From Bacteroidales bacterium (GTDB lineage: Bacteria > Bacteroidota > Bacteroidia > Bacteroidales > FEN-979), in contig JADGPR010000013.1 in NCBI GenBank assembly GCA_017882335.1, positions 1 through 55,260 of the forward strand: 55,260 bases of DNA. Reading direction: 5' to 3'. Position numbers and translations under genes: made by a program. Shown piece after piece: positions 17,939 through 28,410 of the stretch. Numbering within the stretch: the stretch's first letter is position 1; each line of letters starts with the position of its first letter. The notes under the pieces are model-generated. The model saw only the letters and a program-made list of their open reading frames with translations, was not told where the DNA came from and did no database searches.

Positions 17939-18526
17939 TTATTCTTTGGGTTCCTCCGTTTCTTCCTTCAGTGGAAGTTCCGGGGCTGCTTCAGCTGCTG
18001 ATTCTTTCTTTGCAGTTTTCCGGGGTTTCTTTACCGCTTTTTTTTCGGCAGTAACTTCCGGTTGAATTTCTTCAGCGGGTTTGGATTCTTCAGAAGCTGC
18101 TTTTTTGGTTACGCGGCGACGGCGGGTTGCCTTGGCCTTTACAGGTTCTTTGGAAGAAAGCATGGTTTCATTGTAATCCACCAGTTCCACAATACACATA
18201 TCGGCATTATCTCCAAGGCGGTTCCCTGTTTTCAGGATCCTGGTATACCCACCGGGGCGTTCTGCCACTTTCTGTGAAACTTCCCTAAACAGTTCGGAAA
18301 CTGCTTCTTTACTCTGAAGATGGCTGAACACAAGTCTCCTTGAATGGGTAGAATCTTCCTTTGAACGGGTGATCAGGGGCTCAACATATATCCTCAACGC
18401 TTTGGCTTTAGCCAGGGTAGTGGAAATCCGTTTATGTAGGATCAACGATGTGGCCATATTGGATAACATGGCCTTACGGTGCGCACTTTTTCTTCCCAGA
18501 TGATTGATTTTCTTACCGTGTCTCAT
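17939..18526 (-). CDS. rplQ: 50S ribosomal protein L17 with long charged C-terminal tail
   Basis: A 195-residue L17. The conserved domain is residues 1 to about 118 ([17 protein letters not shown] at the start, ending IVELVDYNE). L17 sits near the peptide exit tunnel of the large subunit. Beyond it is a tail of about 75 residues rich in Lys, Ala, Glu and Pro, beginning with a basic patch ([10 protein letters not shown]) and ending acidic. Such tails occur in Bacteroidota L17 and are expected to be disordered. It is the last gene of the alpha operon and lies 5 bases after rpoA. Confidence 0.96.
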   Translation of the reverse strand: MRHGKKINHLGRKSAHRKAMLSNMATSLILHKRISTTLAKAKALRIYVEPLITRSKEDSTHSRRLVFSHLQSKEAVSELFREVSQKVAERPGGYTRILKTGNRLGDNADMCIVELVDYNETMLSSKEPVKAKATRRRRVTKKAASEESKPAEEIQPEVTAEKKAVKKPRKTAKKESAAEAAPELPLKEETEEPKE

Positions 18527-18531
18527 TTTAA

Positions 18532-19524
18532 TTATTCCTTATCTAATTTATATTTTGCAGTATTCATGCCAAATTCCAACCCTTTCGATTTCACCAGTTC
18601 CTCGAGTTCGGTCAGTGATTTCTTTCCGAAATTCCGGAATTTTAACAGGTCATTCTTGTTAAATGCAACGAGGTCGCCCAGGGTATCCACATCAGCAGCC
18701 TTCAGGCAGTTCAGGGCCCTTACGGAAAGGTCCATATCTACCAGCTTGGTCTTCAGAAGCTGGCGGATGTGCAATGAGGTTTCATCGAATTCCTCAGCAA
18801 CAGCTTTTTCAGCAGTATCCAGGGTGATCTTTTCGTCTGAGAATAACATAAAATGCTGGATCAGGATCTTGGCTGCTTCCTTCAATGCCGTTTTCGGATG
18901 GATTGAACCATCGGTATCCAATTCGATGATCAGCTTTTCGTAGTCTGTTTTCTGTTCTACACGGTAATTCTCAACATGAAATTTCACATTGCGGATAGGG
19001 GTATGGATCGAATCGATGGCAATTTTCCCCAATGCAGATCCAAGCATTTTATTCTCTTCGGCTGGAATATATCCCCTGCCGCGGTCGATGGACAATTCAA
19101 CGTTCAGTTTCACATTGGGCTCCATGTGGCAGATAACCACATCGGGATTCAAAACCTGGAACACCGAAAGAAACTTGTTGATATCACCGGCCTTAAAAAC
19201 ATTCTGTTGGCCAACAACGACATTTACCTTTTCAGAGATTTCGGATTCGATTTGTCGTTTGAACCGGATCTGTTTGAAATTCAGGAGAATCTCAGTAACA
19301 TCTTCGATAACCCCTTTAACGGTCGAAAATTCCTGGTCAACTCCTTCAATCTTTACAGAAGTTATCGCATATCCTTCGAGAGAGGACAGCAATATCCTTC
19401 TTAGTGCGTTACCTATGGTTATGCCAAATCCGGGTTCAAGGGGTCTGAATTCAAAAATTCCTCTGGTTTCATCGGCTTCAACCATGATCACCTTATCGGG
19501 TTTCTGGAAAGGTAGTATTGCCAT
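18532..19524 (-). CDS. rpoA: DNA-directed RNA polymerase alpha subunit
   Basis: A 330-residue RpoA with both domains. The N-terminal assembly domain (about 1-230) includes [21 protein letters not shown], which dimerises and binds beta and beta-prime. The C-terminal domain (about 250-325) contains [19 protein letters not shown] and [18 protein letters not shown], the helix-hairpin-helix region that contacts UP elements and activators. It lies between rpsD and rplQ as in most bacteria. Confidence 0.98.
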   Translation of the reverse strand: MAILPFQKPDKVIMVEADETRGIFEFRPLEPGFGITIGNALRRILLSSLEGYAITSVKIEGVDQEFSTVKGVIEDVTEILLNFKQIRFKRQIESEISEKVNVVVGQQNVFKAGDINKFLSVFQVLNPDVVICHMEPNVKLNVELSIDRGRGYIPAEENKMLGSALGKIAIDSIHTPIRNVKFHVENYRVEQKTDYEKLIIELDTDGSIHPKTALKEAAKILIQHFMLFSDEKITLDTAEKAVAEEFDETSLHIRQLLKTKLVDMDLSVRALNCLKAADVDTLGDLVAFNKNDLLKFRNFGKKSLTELEELVKSKGLEFGMNTAKYKLDKE

Positions 19525-19599
19525 GATAGATCGTTTAAATTAGTTTTTTATGTCTTTCTTATAATTGCTGCAGATGCAGATAATAATGTCGTTTATGGA

Positions 19600-20205
19600 T
19601 TACTTAGAGTATAATTCGACGATGAGCTGCTCCCTGATATTTTCCGGGATTTCGGCTCTTTCGGGGTAATTCATGAATTTTCCGGCCAACTGGTGTTCGT
19701 CCCATTCCAGCCAGGGATAAGCATTCGAACGGGATGATACCGACTCGGAAATAACCTCGAGCGACTTGGAACGTTCGCGAACCCCAATGATATCGCCGGG
19801 TTTAACCTCAAATGAAGGAATGTTGACGACTTTGGCATTGACTACAATATGACGATGGCCGATAAGCTGGCGCGCAGCACTGCGGGTAGGTGCAATCCCA
19901 AGGCGATATACCACATTATCCAGCCGTGATTCAATTAGCTGAAGCAGCACTTCACCCGTGATCCCTTTCTTCCTTGAAGCCTTTAAAAAAGTATTCTTAA
20001 ACTGGCGCTCCAGGATGCCGTATGTATATTTAGCTTTCTGTTTTTCCATTAACTGGCTGCCGTACTCCGATTGTTTGGCCCTTCTCTTGGTCTGGCCATG
20101 CATACCGGGAGGGTAGCTCTTTTTATCGTAACTTTTATCGGGTCCGAAAATGGGATCTCTGAACTTTCTTGCTATTCTTGACTTAGGACCTATGTACCTT
20201 GCCAT
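19600..20205 (-). CDS. rpsD: 30S ribosomal protein S4
   Basis: A 201-residue S4, a primary 16S rRNA binder and, in some bacteria, a translational repressor of the alpha operon. It starts [15 protein letters not shown] and contains the S4 RNA-binding fold around [20 protein letters not shown]. The N-terminal zinc-binding cysteines found in some S4 proteins are absent, so this is the zinc-free form. Confidence 0.97.
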   Translation of the reverse strand: MARYIGPKSRIARKFRDPIFGPDKSYDKKSYPPGMHGQTKRRAKQSEYGSQLMEKQKAKYTYGILERQFKNTFLKASRKKGITGEVLLQLIESRLDNVVYRLGIAPTRSAARQLIGHRHIVVNAKVVNIPSFEVKPGDIIGVRERSKSLEVISESVSSRSNAYPWLEWDEHQLAGKFMNYPERAEIPENIREQLIVELYSK

Positions 20206-20243
20206 ATTCTTTGTTTATGTATTTTAATGATTAATTTTCGGAA

Positions 20244-20633
20244 TTATACCCTTCTTCTTTTGGGAGGCCTGCAACCGTTGTGCGGCAATGGAGTGATATC
20301 CGTTATCTCCATTACTTCTATACCGGCAGTATGAATAGTACGGATAGCCGATTCCCTTCCTGCACCCGGTCCTTTGATATACACTTTCACTTTCCGGAGG
20401 CCTTGATCGTATGCAACTTTTGCAGCATCCTGGGCTGCCATCTGGGCAGCATAAGGAGTGTTTTTCTTTGAACCCCTGAATCCCATTTTACCAGCGGAGG
20501 CCCATGAAATAACTTGCCCTGCATTGTTAGTAAGGGTTATGATGATGTTGTTGAAAGAGGCATTTACAAAAGCCTTTCCGATTGCATCTACCTTGACAAC
20601 CCTCTTCTTTGAACTTTTTTCAGTCTTTGCCAT
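20244..20633 (-). CDS. rpsK: 30S ribosomal protein S11
   Basis: A 129-residue S11 of the small-subunit platform. Typical segments are [30 protein letters not shown] (split across the first half), [13 protein letters not shown] and the C-terminal [16 protein letters not shown]. It sits between rpsM and rpsD. Confidence 0.97.
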   Translation of the reverse strand: MAKTEKSSKKRVVKVDAIGKAFVNASFNNIIITLTNNAGQVISWASAGKMGFRGSKKNTPYAAQMAAQDAAKVAYDQGLRKVKVYIKGPGAGRESAIRTIHTAGIEVMEITDITPLPHNGCRPPKRRRV

Positions 20634-20692
20634 AATACTTTTTTACGCTTTCTTGATTAACAATCTGTACCCATCCAGGGCACTACAGCAAA

Positions 20693-21073
20693 TTAGCCTT
20701 TCGTAGCCTTCTTTTTATTGGCAACGGTCTTTTTCCTTCCTTTACGGGTTCGGGCATTGTTTTTCGTGCTTTGTCCGCGTGTCGGCAAGCCGATACGGTG
20801 ACGTATCCCACGGTAGCACCCGATATCCATCAAACGTTTGATGTTCATCTGTACCTCCGAACGAAGTGCGCCTTCTACTTTGAAGGCGTCATTGATAATG
20901 GTGCGGATCGCATTTTGCTCCTCGTCATTCCAATCCTGGACCTTTTTATTCCAGTCTATTCCTGCCTTCGACAGGATATCCTGGGCGGTGCTGCGGCCAA
21001 TCCCATAAATGTATGTCAATCCGATCTCGCCCCTTTTGTTTTTAGGTAAATCAATACCTGCAATTCTGGCCAT
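20693..21073 (-). CDS. rpsM: 30S ribosomal protein S13
   Basis: A 126-residue S13 of the small-subunit head that forms bridges to the large subunit. It starts [19 protein letters not shown] and has the conserved [15 protein letters not shown] followed by the basic tail [13 protein letters not shown]. It is preceded by rpmJ with a 29-base gap. Confidence 0.97.
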   Translation of the reverse strand: MARIAGIDLPKNKRGEIGLTYIYGIGRSTAQDILSKAGIDWNKKVQDWNDEEQNAIRTIINDAFKVEGALRSEVQMNIKRLMDIGCYRGIRHRIGLPTRGQSTKNNARTRKGRKKTVANKKKATKG

Positions 21074-21102
21074 ATCAATTCCTTATTTTGTGATTATAAT
21101 GA

Positions 21103-21219
21103 TTATCCTTGTCTTTGTTTGAACCTTGGGTTCTTTTTGTTGATAACGTATAGCTTCCCCTTTCTGCGGACGATTTTGCAATCGGCCGAACGTTTTTTAA
21201 TCGATGTTCTTACTTTCAT
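21103..21219 (-). CDS. rpmJ: 50S ribosomal protein L36 (zinc-free form)
   Basis: A 38-residue L36 that I read directly between rpsM and infA. It starts [19 protein letters not shown] and ends NPRFKQRQG before a TAA at 21103-21105. Only one cysteine (Cys14) is present, whereas the zinc-ribbon form has three Cys and a His, so this is the C-minus form usual in Bacteroidota. It is the smallest protein of the large subunit. Confidence 0.95.
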   Translation of the reverse strand: MKVRTSIKKRSADCKIVRRKGKLYVINKKNPRFKQRQG

Positions 21220-21233
21220 TTGTTGCAGTTTTA

Positions 21234-21452
21234 CTATTGGTATCTGAATGTTATTCTTCCTTTTGTAAGATCATATGGTGACATTTCGATCTTTACCCTG
21301 TCGCCGGGAAGGATTTTAATGTAATGCATCCTCATCTTCCCGGATATATGAGCCGTAATCACGTGCCCGTTTTCTAGTTCCACCCGGAACATGGCATTGC
21401 CAAGGGACTCGATTACAGTGCCATCCTGTTGAATTGATGTTTGTTTTGACAT
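21234..21452 (-). CDS. infA: Translation initiation factor IF-1
   Basis: A 72-residue IF-1, a single OB-fold that binds the A site of the 30S subunit. Typical segments are [47 protein letters not shown] (in parts) and the end GRITFRYQ. It lies 15 bases after map and just before rpmJ. Confidence 0.97.
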   Translation of the reverse strand: MSKQTSIQQDGTVIESLGNAMFRVELENGHVITAHISGKMRMHYIKILPGDRVKIEMSPYDLTKGRITFRYQ

Positions 21453-21467
21453 TGAAACCGTTTATGT

Positions 21468-22241
21468 TTATACTGTTCCCAGAACCTCTTCAATGTACCG
21501 GAATGTTGAAAGTATATCCGGTTCTTCTTTTTTAACCATAACAGTCAGTTCAAAATGTGCCGACGGGTAACCGTCAACCGTGCGGATTGTCCAGCCATCC
21601 TTCCCCTGCATGATATTCTTTGAACCCATATTGATCATGGGCTCGATGCAGATTACCAACCCTTCCTGCAACTTGATGCCTGTTCCTCGTTTTCCATAAT
21701 TCGGAACATCCGGTTTTTCATGCAATTTCTTTCCGATCCCATGTCCAACCAGTTCTCTTACAACCGAATAGCCGAAGGGCTCTACATGTTCCTGTACCGC
21801 CGAGCCTATGTCGCCGATCCTCTTTCCTGCAACCGCATGATCGAGTGCCAGGAATAAGGATTCGCGCGTTCTTTTCAACAGGCTTAGCACCTCAGGTTTT
21901 ACTTCTCCCACTGCAAAGGTATAGGCAGAGTCGCCGTAATAACCGTTCTTGATGCTCCCACAATCAATCGAAACTATATCACCATTTTTAAGAACTCTAT
22001 CTCCCGGAATCCCGTGTACAACCTCATCATTCAAAGAGGTACACAACGTAGCCGGGAATCCGTTATATCCTTTAAACCCTGGTACCGCCCCTTCCGACCT
22101 CAAGTAATCCTCTGCGATCGTATCCAGCATCCGGGTGGTAACCCCGGGTTTTATATTTTTTGCCACCTCGGCAAGGGTCTTGCTCACAATCAGAGCATTT
22201 TCCCTCATGTATTCTATTTCTTCCTCCGTTTTAAGTTCCAT
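21468..22241 (-). CDS. map: Methionine aminopeptidase, type I
   Basis: A 257-residue MetAP that removes the initiator methionine from new proteins. The metal-binding residues lie in SIDCGSIKNGYYGDSA (two Asp), ELVGHGIGKKLHE (His), CIEPM (Glu) and AHFELTVMV (Glu). The type I form lacks an N-terminal extension, as here. It follows secY directly; the adk gene that often lies between them is absent. Confidence 0.96.
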   Translation of the reverse strand: MELKTEEEIEYMRENALIVSKTLAEVAKNIKPGVTTRMLDTIAEDYLRSEGAVPGFKGYNGFPATLCTSLNDEVVHGIPGDRVLKNGDIVSIDCGSIKNGYYGDSAYTFAVGEVKPEVLSLLKRTRESLFLALDHAVAGKRIGDIGSAVQEHVEPFGYSVVRELVGHGIGKKLHEKPDVPNYGKRGTGIKLQEGLVICIEPMINMGSKNIMQGKDGWTIRTVDGYPSAHFELTVMVKKEEPDILSTFRYIEEVLGTV

Positions 22242-22263
22242 TCAGTTTTTCTGAATTATGACG

Positions 22264-23634
22264 TTATGACCCGGTCATACTGAAAGATGAACGTCCTTTA
22301 ATCCTGCCCGATTTAGTGAGACCATCATAATGCCGCATGAGCAGATGGCTTTCGATCTGCTGCAGTGTATCCAGCACAACACCTACCAGAATGAGCAGTG
22401 AAGTACCTCCATAGAACTGTGCAAATTGTGTGTTTACACCCACTAACCTGACCAAAGCCGGCATGATGGCGACAAAGCCAAGAAAAATGGATCCGGGAAG
22501 TGTGATTCTCGACATCACATTGTCAATGAATTCGGCAGTCCGTTTACCAGGTTTTACACCCGGAATAAATCCGCCATTCTTCTTCATATCTTCTGCCATC
22601 TGGTTCGGATTCACCGTAATGGCCGTATAGAAGTAAGTAAATATAATGATCAGTAGGAAAAATGTCGCATTATAAGGGAAACTGTTAAAATCAGTGAACA
22701 CCCGTGCAAAGCCGGTCAGGGTTTCCGAATTGGCAAAGCCTGCCAGTGTAAGGGGCAAGAACATGATAGCCTGTGCAAAGATAATGGGCATTACGCCAGC
22801 TGCATTCACCTTCAGGGGAATGTATTGGCGAACACCACCGTATTGTTTGTTCCCGACGATCCGCTTTGCATATTGAACCGGGATCCTTCGGGTACCCTGA
22901 ACGAGGAGGATAGTGACAAGGATAATAAAAACAAGAAATGCGATTTCAACAACGAAAAGTACCATTCCGCCGCCCTTCTGTTCCATCCTGGAAACAAGTT
23001 CACCGAATAATGCAAACGGCAATCTGGCGATGATACCGATCATAATGATGATCGAGATGCCATTGCCGATTCCTTTATCCGTTATCCTTTCGCCGAGCCA
23101 CATGATAAACATGGAGCCTGCGGTAAGAAGGATGATGGAGGAGATCCCGAAAAAGGAAAATACAGAATGATGCAATTGTACTGCGCTGAATGGATAGATG
23201 GCTTCTGAGGGAAGCTGTGAAACAAGGTTTGCAATGTATGCGGGTGACTGGAAGATCAGGATGAACACGGTAAGATAACGGGTGATCTGGTTGATCTTTT
23301 TCCTGCCGCTTTCCCCTTCTTTCTGCAATTTCTGGAAATAAGGAATCGCCATGCCCAGCAATTGCACTACAATGGATGCAGAGATATAAGGCATAATACC
23401 CAGTGCAAAGATGGAAGCATTCGAGAAGGCTCCTCCTGAAAACATGTTCAGCAACCCAAGTAAACCGCTCTTGGTTTGATTTTGAAGGCTGGCCAGCATG
23501 CTGGGGTCAACACCCGGCAAAACAACATAAGCACCAAAACGATATATGAGAATAATACCGAGGGTATAGAGGATCCTTTTCCTGAGATCCTCAATCTTGT
23601 ATATGTTTCGAAGAGTTTGAAATAATTTTTTCAT
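22264..23634 (-). CDS. secY: Protein translocase subunit SecY
   Basis: A 456-residue SecY, the channel of the Sec translocon in the inner membrane, with about ten hydrophobic helices. Recognisable segments are RILYTLGIILIYRFGAYV at the first helix, MFSGGAFSNASIFALGIMPYISASI (in parts), and GERITDKGIGNGISIIIMIGI. It lies between rplO and map as in other spc operons. Confidence 0.97.
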   Translation of the reverse strand: MKKLFQTLRNIYKIEDLRKRILYTLGIILIYRFGAYVVLPGVDPSMLASLQNQTKSGLLGLLNMFSGGAFSNASIFALGIMPYISASIVVQLLGMAIPYFQKLQKEGESGRKKINQITRYLTVFILIFQSPAYIANLVSQLPSEAIYPFSAVQLHHSVFSFFGISSIILLTAGSMFIMWLGERITDKGIGNGISIIIMIGIIARLPFALFGELVSRMEQKGGGMVLFVVEIAFLVFIILVTILLVQGTRRIPVQYAKRIVGNKQYGGVRQYIPLKVNAAGVMPIIFAQAIMFLPLTLAGFANSETLTGFARVFTDFNSFPYNATFFLLIIIFTYFYTAITVNPNQMAEDMKKNGGFIPGVKPGKRTAEFIDNVMSRITLPGSIFLGFVAIMPALVRLVGVNTQFAQFYGGTSLLILVGVVLDTLQQIESHLLMRHYDGLTKSGRIKGRSSFSMTGS

Positions 23635-23644
23635 TCAGAACAGA

Positions 23645-24091
23645 TTAAAGTGTGTTCGCAATACCACCGGTTTCTTCTATCGCTTTTTTTGCCGCAGCAG
23701 AAAATGCATGGACCGTGACTTCAAGCTTGGCTTTCAGTTCACCACGTCCCAGGATCTTGATCCTGTCATTCTTGGAAACGTATCCGCTTTTCACCAGTAC
23801 ATCCTGGGTAATCACGGTAATGTTCTGCTTTTCATGTATCAGTTGCAGCACATCCAGGTTAATTCCTTTGTATTCCATCCGGTTGAAATTCTTAAACCCG
23901 AATTTCGGAAGCCTTCTTACCAATGGCATCTGACCGCCTTCAAAACCAAGTTTTTTGGAATATCCTGAGCGTGACTGGGCGCCTTTATGTCCGCGTGTAG
24001 ATGTGCCTCCCCTACCGGAACCTTGTCCCCTTCCTATTCTTTTTGGTTTTTTTGTTGAACCTTTCGCTGGTTTCAGATTACTTAAATCCAT
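23645..24091 (-). CDS. rplO: 50S ribosomal protein L15
   Basis: A 148-residue L15 from the ATG at 24091 (MDLSNLKPAKGSTKK). The frame extends upstream to 24124, but the family start is at 24091. The glycine-arginine-rich N-terminal extension (RIGRGQGSGRGGTSTRGHKG) reaches into 23S rRNA and the globular C-terminal part follows. It is located between rpmD and secY. Confidence 0.95.
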   Translation of the reverse strand: MDLSNLKPAKGSTKKPKRIGRGQGSGRGGTSTRGHKGAQSRSGYSKKLGFEGGQMPLVRRLPKFGFKNFNRMEYKGINLDVLQLIHEKQNITVITQDVLVKSGYVSKNDRIKILGRGELKAKLEVTVHAFSAAAKKAIEETGGIANTL

Positions 24092-24129
24092 CTCTTTTGC
24101 GTTTTTATCTGATTGATTGCCCAATAATA

Positions 24130-24312
24130 TTATTGTACTTCCTCCACGGTAACGAGGTGATTTACTTTTGCCACCATCCCGAGGATCTGGGGAGTAGCTT
24201 CTTTCTCAACCGTATGATGCATCCTGCGGATACCGAGGGCTTGCAGGGTTCTTTTCTGCCGTAATGGCCGGCCGATTCCGCTTCTGACTTGAGTTATTCT
24301 GATCTTTTTCAT
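24130..24312 (-). CDS. rpmD: 50S ribosomal protein L30
   Basis: A 60-residue L30 from the ATG at 24312 (MKKIRITQVRSGIGRP); ATG at 24321 is an alternative. The conserved core QKRTLQALGIRRMHHTVEK and end MVAKVNHLVTVEEVQ match the family. It lies between rpsE and rplO. Confidence 0.93.
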   Translation of the reverse strand: MKKIRITQVRSGIGRPLRQKRTLQALGIRRMHHTVEKEATPQILGMVAKVNHLVTVEEVQ

Positions 24313-24346
24313 TTCGTTCATCAAGATTATGATTTCTCAACTGCAA

Positions 24347-24865
24347 TTAGCCGTTGAATACTCTGCTAAGTTCTATTCCCCTGAGTTGGGCGATCGTATG
24401 AGGATCACGCATCTTCATCAGGGCATTAATGGTGGCCTTCACCACACTGTGCGGATTGGAAGATCCCTTGGATTTTGCAAGCACATTTTTCACTCCGACA
24501 CTTTCCAGTACGGCACGCATAGCACCACCGGCGATTACACCGGTACCGGGAGCAGCAGGCTTTAGATAAACAAGCGCACCGCTGTATTTGCCCAACTGAT
24601 CATGCGGGATCGTTCCCTTCAGGATCGGCACCTTGATCAGGTTTTTCTTGGCATCATCAATTCCTTTTGCGATGGCTGCCGTAACTTCCTTAGCCTTTCC
24701 AAGACCGTAGCCAACCACTCCGTTTTCGTTTCCAACCACTACGATAGCTGAAAAGCTGAAGGTTCTACCCCCTTTGGTAACTTTGGTTACCCTCTGAATG
24801 CTGACAAGACGATCTTTGAATTCGATTTCGCTTGATTTTACTCTTTTTACGTTAACGTTGCTCAT
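24347..24865 (-). CDS. rpsE: 30S ribosomal protein S5
   Basis: A 172-residue S5, important for decoding accuracy. The double-stranded-RNA-binding-like N-terminal domain carries [20 protein letters not shown] and [17 protein letters not shown], followed by the [15 protein letters not shown] loop and the [15 protein letters not shown] segment. It is in the normal spc order. Confidence 0.97.
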   Translation of the reverse strand: MSNVNVKRVKSSEIEFKDRLVSIQRVTKVTKGGRTFSFSAIVVVGNENGVVGYGLGKAKEVTAAIAKGIDDAKKNLIKVPILKGTIPHDQLGKYSGALVYLKPAAPGTGVIAGGAMRAVLESVGVKNVLAKSKGSSNPHSVVKATINALMKMRDPHTIAQLRGIELSRVFNG

Positions 24866-24872
24866 AATATTT

Positions 24873-25235
24873 TTAGAATTTCAGGCCCGCTTCCCTGGCT
24901 GCTTCTGCCAGCGACTTGACCCTTCCATGATACAAATATCCATTACGATCAAAAACTACCGTGCTGATCCCGGCCTGTATGGCTCTTTCAGCTATGAGTT
25001 TACCTACGAGTTTGGCTTTTTCCGAGTGCGAAACCTTGCTATCGGTAAAATCTTTCGACATAGAAGAAGCGGTAACCAGGGTCTTGCCCGACAGATCGTC
25101 GATCAACTGGACATAGATTTCCTTGTTGCTTCTGAAAACACTCATCCGAGGCCTGTCAGGAGTCCCATCGATGATCTTACGAACACGTTTCTTGATCCTG
25201 AACCTTCTGAATTCTTTATTGCTTTTAAGTGCCAT
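24873..25235 (-). CDS. rplR: 50S ribosomal protein L18
   Basis: A 120-residue L18, one of the proteins that carry 5S rRNA into the large subunit. Family features include the basic N terminus ([13 protein letters not shown]), [20 protein letters not shown], and the end [21 protein letters not shown]. It lies between rplF and rpsE. Confidence 0.97.
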   Translation of the reverse strand: MALKSNKEFRRFRIKKRVRKIIDGTPDRPRMSVFRSNKEIYVQLIDDLSGKTLVTASSMSKDFTDSKVSHSEKAKLVGKLIAERAIQAGISTVVFDRNGYLYHGRVKSLAEAAREAGLKF

Positions 25236-25268
25236 TCTATAATAGTTTTAACTAATGATTCCAAAAAA

Positions 25269-25826
25269 TTACGTGCTGGATGCGGATTTACCTGCCTTTT
25301 TCTTGATTTCTTCACCCAGGAAGCGGATACCTTTACCCTTGTAAGGCTCGGGTTTGCGCAGCGACCGGATCTTTGCGGCAACCTGTCCGATCAGTTGTTT
25401 ATCGTTTGATTTCAGGATGATGGTATTGTTCTTTCCTCTCTCGGCAGTAGTCTCAACCTTGACCTCCTTGGGAAGTTCCATCACGATATTGTGGGAATAC
25501 CCCAGGGAAAGCTCGAGCAGATGATCCTTGGCAGTTGCCTTGTAACCAACCCCAATGAGTTCCTGAACGATGGTATAGCCCTCATTCACACCTTTCACCA
25601 TATTGGAAAGGAGTGAACGGTAAAGGCCATGCTTGGCACGGTCGTCTCTTTCTTCCGAATTCCGCAAGAAGATGAGGTTTGTTCCATCAACTTTAATTGT
25701 AATCTTGGGATCAACCTGTTGATAAAGTTCTCCAAGTTTTCCTTTTACCGTTACCAGGTTTGTGGGAGAAATTGTTACACTTACTCCGGCGGGTAATGGG
25801 ATCGGTAATTTTCCTATTCTTGACAT
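25269..25826 (-). CDS. rplF: 50S ribosomal protein L6
   Basis: A 185-residue L6 starting at the ATG at 25826 (MSRIGKLPIPLPAGV). The frame is open to 25862 but the family start is clear. It has two related domains; the C-terminal one includes GQVAAKIRSLRKPEPYKGKG, which contacts the sarcin-ricin loop region where elongation factors bind. Confidence 0.96.
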   Translation of the reverse strand: MSRIGKLPIPLPAGVSVTISPTNLVTVKGKLGELYQQVDPKITIKVDGTNLIFLRNSEERDDRAKHGLYRSLLSNMVKGVNEGYTIVQELIGVGYKATAKDHLLELSLGYSHNIVMELPKEVKVETTAERGKNNTIILKSNDKQLIGQVAAKIRSLRKPEPYKGKGIRFLGEEIKKKAGKSASST

Positions 25827-25846
25827 TTTAAAGGTCTCCTCTCCAA

Positions 25847-26245
25847 TTAACTGATAAAACATAAAACTTCACCGCCAACTTTCTTTACCTTGGCTTCTTT
25901 ATCGGTCATCACCCCCTGTGAAGTAGATATGATCGCGATTCCAAGTCCGTTCAACACGCGTGGCAGGTGATCTGCATCAACATACTTTCGAAGACCGGGT
26001 TTGCTGATTCTCACCAGCGAATTGACCGCAGATATCTTGGATACCGGGTGGTACTTCAGAGCAATTTTTATCACTCCTGGCTTGGTTTCATCTTCAAATT
26101 TGTAATTCAGGATATATCCTTTTTCGAATAGGATCTTTGTCATCTCTTTCTTCATCTTCGAAGAAGGGATCTCAACGATCCGGTGGTTTGCCATTACAGC
26201 ATTCCTGATTCTTGTTAAATAATCTGCAATTGGATCCGTAACCAT
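25847..26245 (-). CDS. rpsH: 30S ribosomal protein S8
   Basis: A 132-residue S8 that binds the central domain of 16S rRNA and, in E. coli, represses the spc operon by binding its mRNA. It starts [18 protein letters not shown] after the first residues and has the C-terminal [19 protein letters not shown] motif. Confidence 0.97.
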   Translation of the reverse strand: MVTDPIADYLTRIRNAVMANHRIVEIPSSKMKKEMTKILFEKGYILNYKFEDETKPGVIKIALKYHPVSKISAVNSLVRISKPGLRKYVDADHLPRVLNGLGIAIISTSQGVMTDKEAKVKKVGGEVLCFIS

Positions 26246-26300
26246 GATCTATCTTATCTGTTTGTTTGTGATTTCCTTTTATAAGACACACTGCCTTATT

Positions 26301-26570
26301 TTACCAACTGGCTTTTTTTACACCGGGGATCAAACCCTTGACAGCCATTTCCCGGAAGTTGATACGTGAGACCCCGAAGAGCCGCATATATCCTTTTGGA
26401 CGGCCGGTTAATTTACAGCGGTTATGCAGCCTTACCGGCGATGCATTTTTCGGAAGCTTCTGCAGGGCAAGATAATCACCTGCTGCTTTAAGTGTCTTCC
26501 TTTTTTCTGCAAATTTTTCTACCAGATGTTCTCTTTTTCTCTCCCTGGCTTTGATTGATTCTTTTGCCAT
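26301..26570 (-). CDS. rpsN: 30S ribosomal protein S14 (zinc-free form)
   Basis: An 89-residue S14 of the head of the small subunit. It ends with [27 protein letters not shown] in the usual arrangement. The two CxxC pairs of the short zinc-binding S14 are absent and the length is that of the long zinc-free form. Confidence 0.96.
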   Translation of the reverse strand: MAKESIKARERKREHLVEKFAEKRKTLKAAGDYLALQKLPKNASPVRLHNRCKLTGRPKGYMRLFGVSRINFREMAVKGLIPGVKKASW

Positions 26571-26573
26571 AAA

Positions 26574-27125
26574 CTATTTTGTTTTAAACGGTAATCCGAA
26601 TTCTTTTAACAATGCATGTGCTTCCCGGTCGGTCCTGGCGGTAGTGACAAAAGTGACGTCCAGTCCATTGATCTTAGCGACTTTGTCGATATCGATCTCG
26701 GGAAAAATGATCTGTTCGGGAATCCCGAGGGTATAATTTCCGCGCCCGTCAAATCCCTTGTCGCCGATTCCGCGGAAGTCCCGGATACGGGGAATGGAAA
26801 CAGATACCAGGCGGTCGAGAAACTCATACATCCCGTTGCCACGCAATGTGACCCTGACCCCGATCGGCATACCTTTTCTGAGTTTGAAATTCGATATATC
26901 CTTTTTGGATTTGGTAGCCACTGCTTTCTGGCCGGCAATCATTGTCATCTCGTTGATACCGGAATCAATGAATTTCTTGTCCGTGATAGCGATCCCCAAT
27001 CCCTGGTTGATACAGATCTTCAGGATCCTGGGAACCTGCATCGTGCTTTTGTAGCTGAATTGAGCCATCAATGCGGGGACGACCTCTTTCGTGTACTTTT
27101 CTCTCAATCTCGGTGTGTAAGCCAT
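26574..27125 (-). CDS. rplE: 50S ribosomal protein L5
   Basis: A 183-residue L5 that binds 5S rRNA and contacts P-site tRNA. Typical segments are [54 protein letters not shown] and the end [12 protein letters not shown]. Its start codon overlaps the rplX stop codon (TAATG at 27123-27127), so the two are probably translationally coupled. Confidence 0.97.
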   Translation of the reverse strand: MAYTPRLREKYTKEVVPALMAQFSYKSTMQVPRILKICINQGLGIAITDKKFIDSGINEMTMIAGQKAVATKSKKDISNFKLRKGMPIGVRVTLRGNGMYEFLDRLVSVSIPRIRDFRGIGDKGFDGRGNYTLGIPEQIIFPEIDIDKVAKINGLDVTFVTTARTDREAHALLKEFGLPFKTK

Positions 27126-27448
27126 TATTTTATAACCTCCCCTGATTTTTTAGAATAACGTACCGACATGTTTTTCTTACTGTCGACTCTTCTTCCGGTT
27201 CTAGTCGGTTTTCCGGTGGAATCGATGACCATCAGATTGGAAATATGAACCAGGGCCTCTTTTTTCAAGATGCCGCCCTGAGGGCTTTTGGCATTGGGCT
27301 TGGTATGTTTGGAAACCATATTGATTCCTTCCACGATGGCTTTGCTTTTTGCAATATCCACCTTCAGCACTTTTCCCTGTTGCCCTTTGGAATTCCCGGT
27401 AATGACCATTACCATGTCGCCTTTTTTGATATGTAACTTCGTTTGCAT
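27125..27448 (-). CDS. rplX: 50S ribosomal protein L24
   Basis: A 107-residue L24, an early assembly initiator of the large subunit near the tunnel exit. The KOW motif is visible in [20 protein letters not shown], followed by [14 protein letters not shown]. It is coupled to rplE by an overlapping stop and start. Confidence 0.96.
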   Translation of the reverse strand: MQTKLHIKKGDMVMVITGNSKGQQGKVLKVDIAKSKAIVEGINMVSKHTKPNAKSPQGGILKKEALVHISNLMVIDSTGKPTRTGRRVDSKKNMSVRYSKKSGEVIK

Positions 27449-27464
27449 GATTGAAAATATATAC

Positions 27465-27833
27465 TTAGAGCACTTCCGGTGCCAATGAAATAATTTTCAT
27501 GAATTGTTTTTCCCTTAATTCCCTGGCTACCGGCCCAAAAATACGGGTACCGATCATTTCGCCGGTGGCATTCAGGAGTACCACCGCATTGTCATCGAAC
27601 CGGATATAGGAACCGTCATTCCTACGAATCTCCTTTTTGGTCCTGACAACAACTGCCTTGGATACTGTTCCTTTTTTTATGTTCCCGGAGGGAAGGGCAT
27701 TTTTTACAGTTACGACAATTTTATCGCCGATGGATGCATACCGTTTTCCTGTTCCTCCCAGGACCCTGATGCAAAGGACTTCCTTTGCTCCACTGTTATC
27801 TGCAACCGTTAGTCTTGATTCTTGTTGTATCAT
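27465..27833 (-). CDS. rplN: 50S ribosomal protein L14
   Basis: A 122-residue L14 that forms part of the subunit interface. It starts [19 protein letters not shown] and ends [12 protein letters not shown], matching the family over its whole length. It lies between rpsQ and rplX. Confidence 0.98.
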   Translation of the reverse strand: MIQQESRLTVADNSGAKEVLCIRVLGGTGKRYASIGDKIVVTVKNALPSGNIKKGTVSKAVVVRTKKEIRRNDGSYIRFDDNAVVLLNATGEMIGTRIFGPVARELREKQFMKIISLAPEVL

Positions 27834-27835
27834 GG

Positions 27836-28093
27836 CTATTTAACCTTTTCTAATATTTCGACAAGTCTCCAACATTTGATTTTACTCAGCGGACGGGTTT
27901 CTGCAATCCGAACTTTATCGCCTTCGCTGCATTCGTTCGCTTCATCGTGTGCCACGAAACGGGAGCTCTTTTTAACGAATTTTCCGTATTTCGGATGCTT
28001 GACCTTCCGTTCGACTTCAACAACAATGGATTTATCCATCTTGTTGCTGACTACGATGCCGTCTTTTTCCTTTCTAAGTTTTCTGTTTTCCAT
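27836..28093 (-). CDS. rpsQ: 30S ribosomal protein S17
   Basis: An 85-residue S17, an OB-fold 16S rRNA binder. The core [19 protein letters not shown] and [20 protein letters not shown] with [13 protein letters not shown] match the family. It is two bases before rplN. Confidence 0.97.
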   Translation of the reverse strand: MENRKLRKEKDGIVVSNKMDKSIVVEVERKVKHPKYGKFVKKSSRFVAHDEANECSEGDKVRIAETRPLSKIKCWRLVEILEKVK

Positions 28094-28144
28094 TTTTTCT
28101 TCTTCTTATTAGAGACCGGTCGTTTCAGTCTCTTCAAAAGTGAA

Positions 28145-28366
28145 TTATACTATTATCCGTTTGGTTATTTTCTCACCGGTCAGAATCCTTTTTCTCAATT
28201 CCGTTTCAAGACGGGCAATAGTTCTGCGATAAGCCTTGATCTTATTGGGATTCTCAAGAGGGGAAACAGCATGGTTCAACTTCAGTTTCGTCAGTTGTTT
28301 CTTTTCCTCATCCAAACGCTCGATGATCTCACCGGTCGTTAGCTCTCTGATTACTTTTTGTTCCAT
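28145..28366 (-). CDS. rpmC: 50S ribosomal protein L29
   Basis: A 73-residue L29, a two-helix protein at the tunnel exit where trigger factor and SRP dock nearby. It contains IRELTTGEIIERLDEEKKQL and the AYRRTIARLETELRKR helix. Confidence 0.95.
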   Translation of the reverse strand: MEQKVIRELTTGEIIERLDEEKKQLTKLKLNHAVSPLENPNKIKAYRRTIARLETELRKRILTGEKITKRIIV

Positions 28367-28410
28367 TTTTCTTTGAAAAGGAGATTGATACTATGTTTAT
28401 CCTGTGGTTT

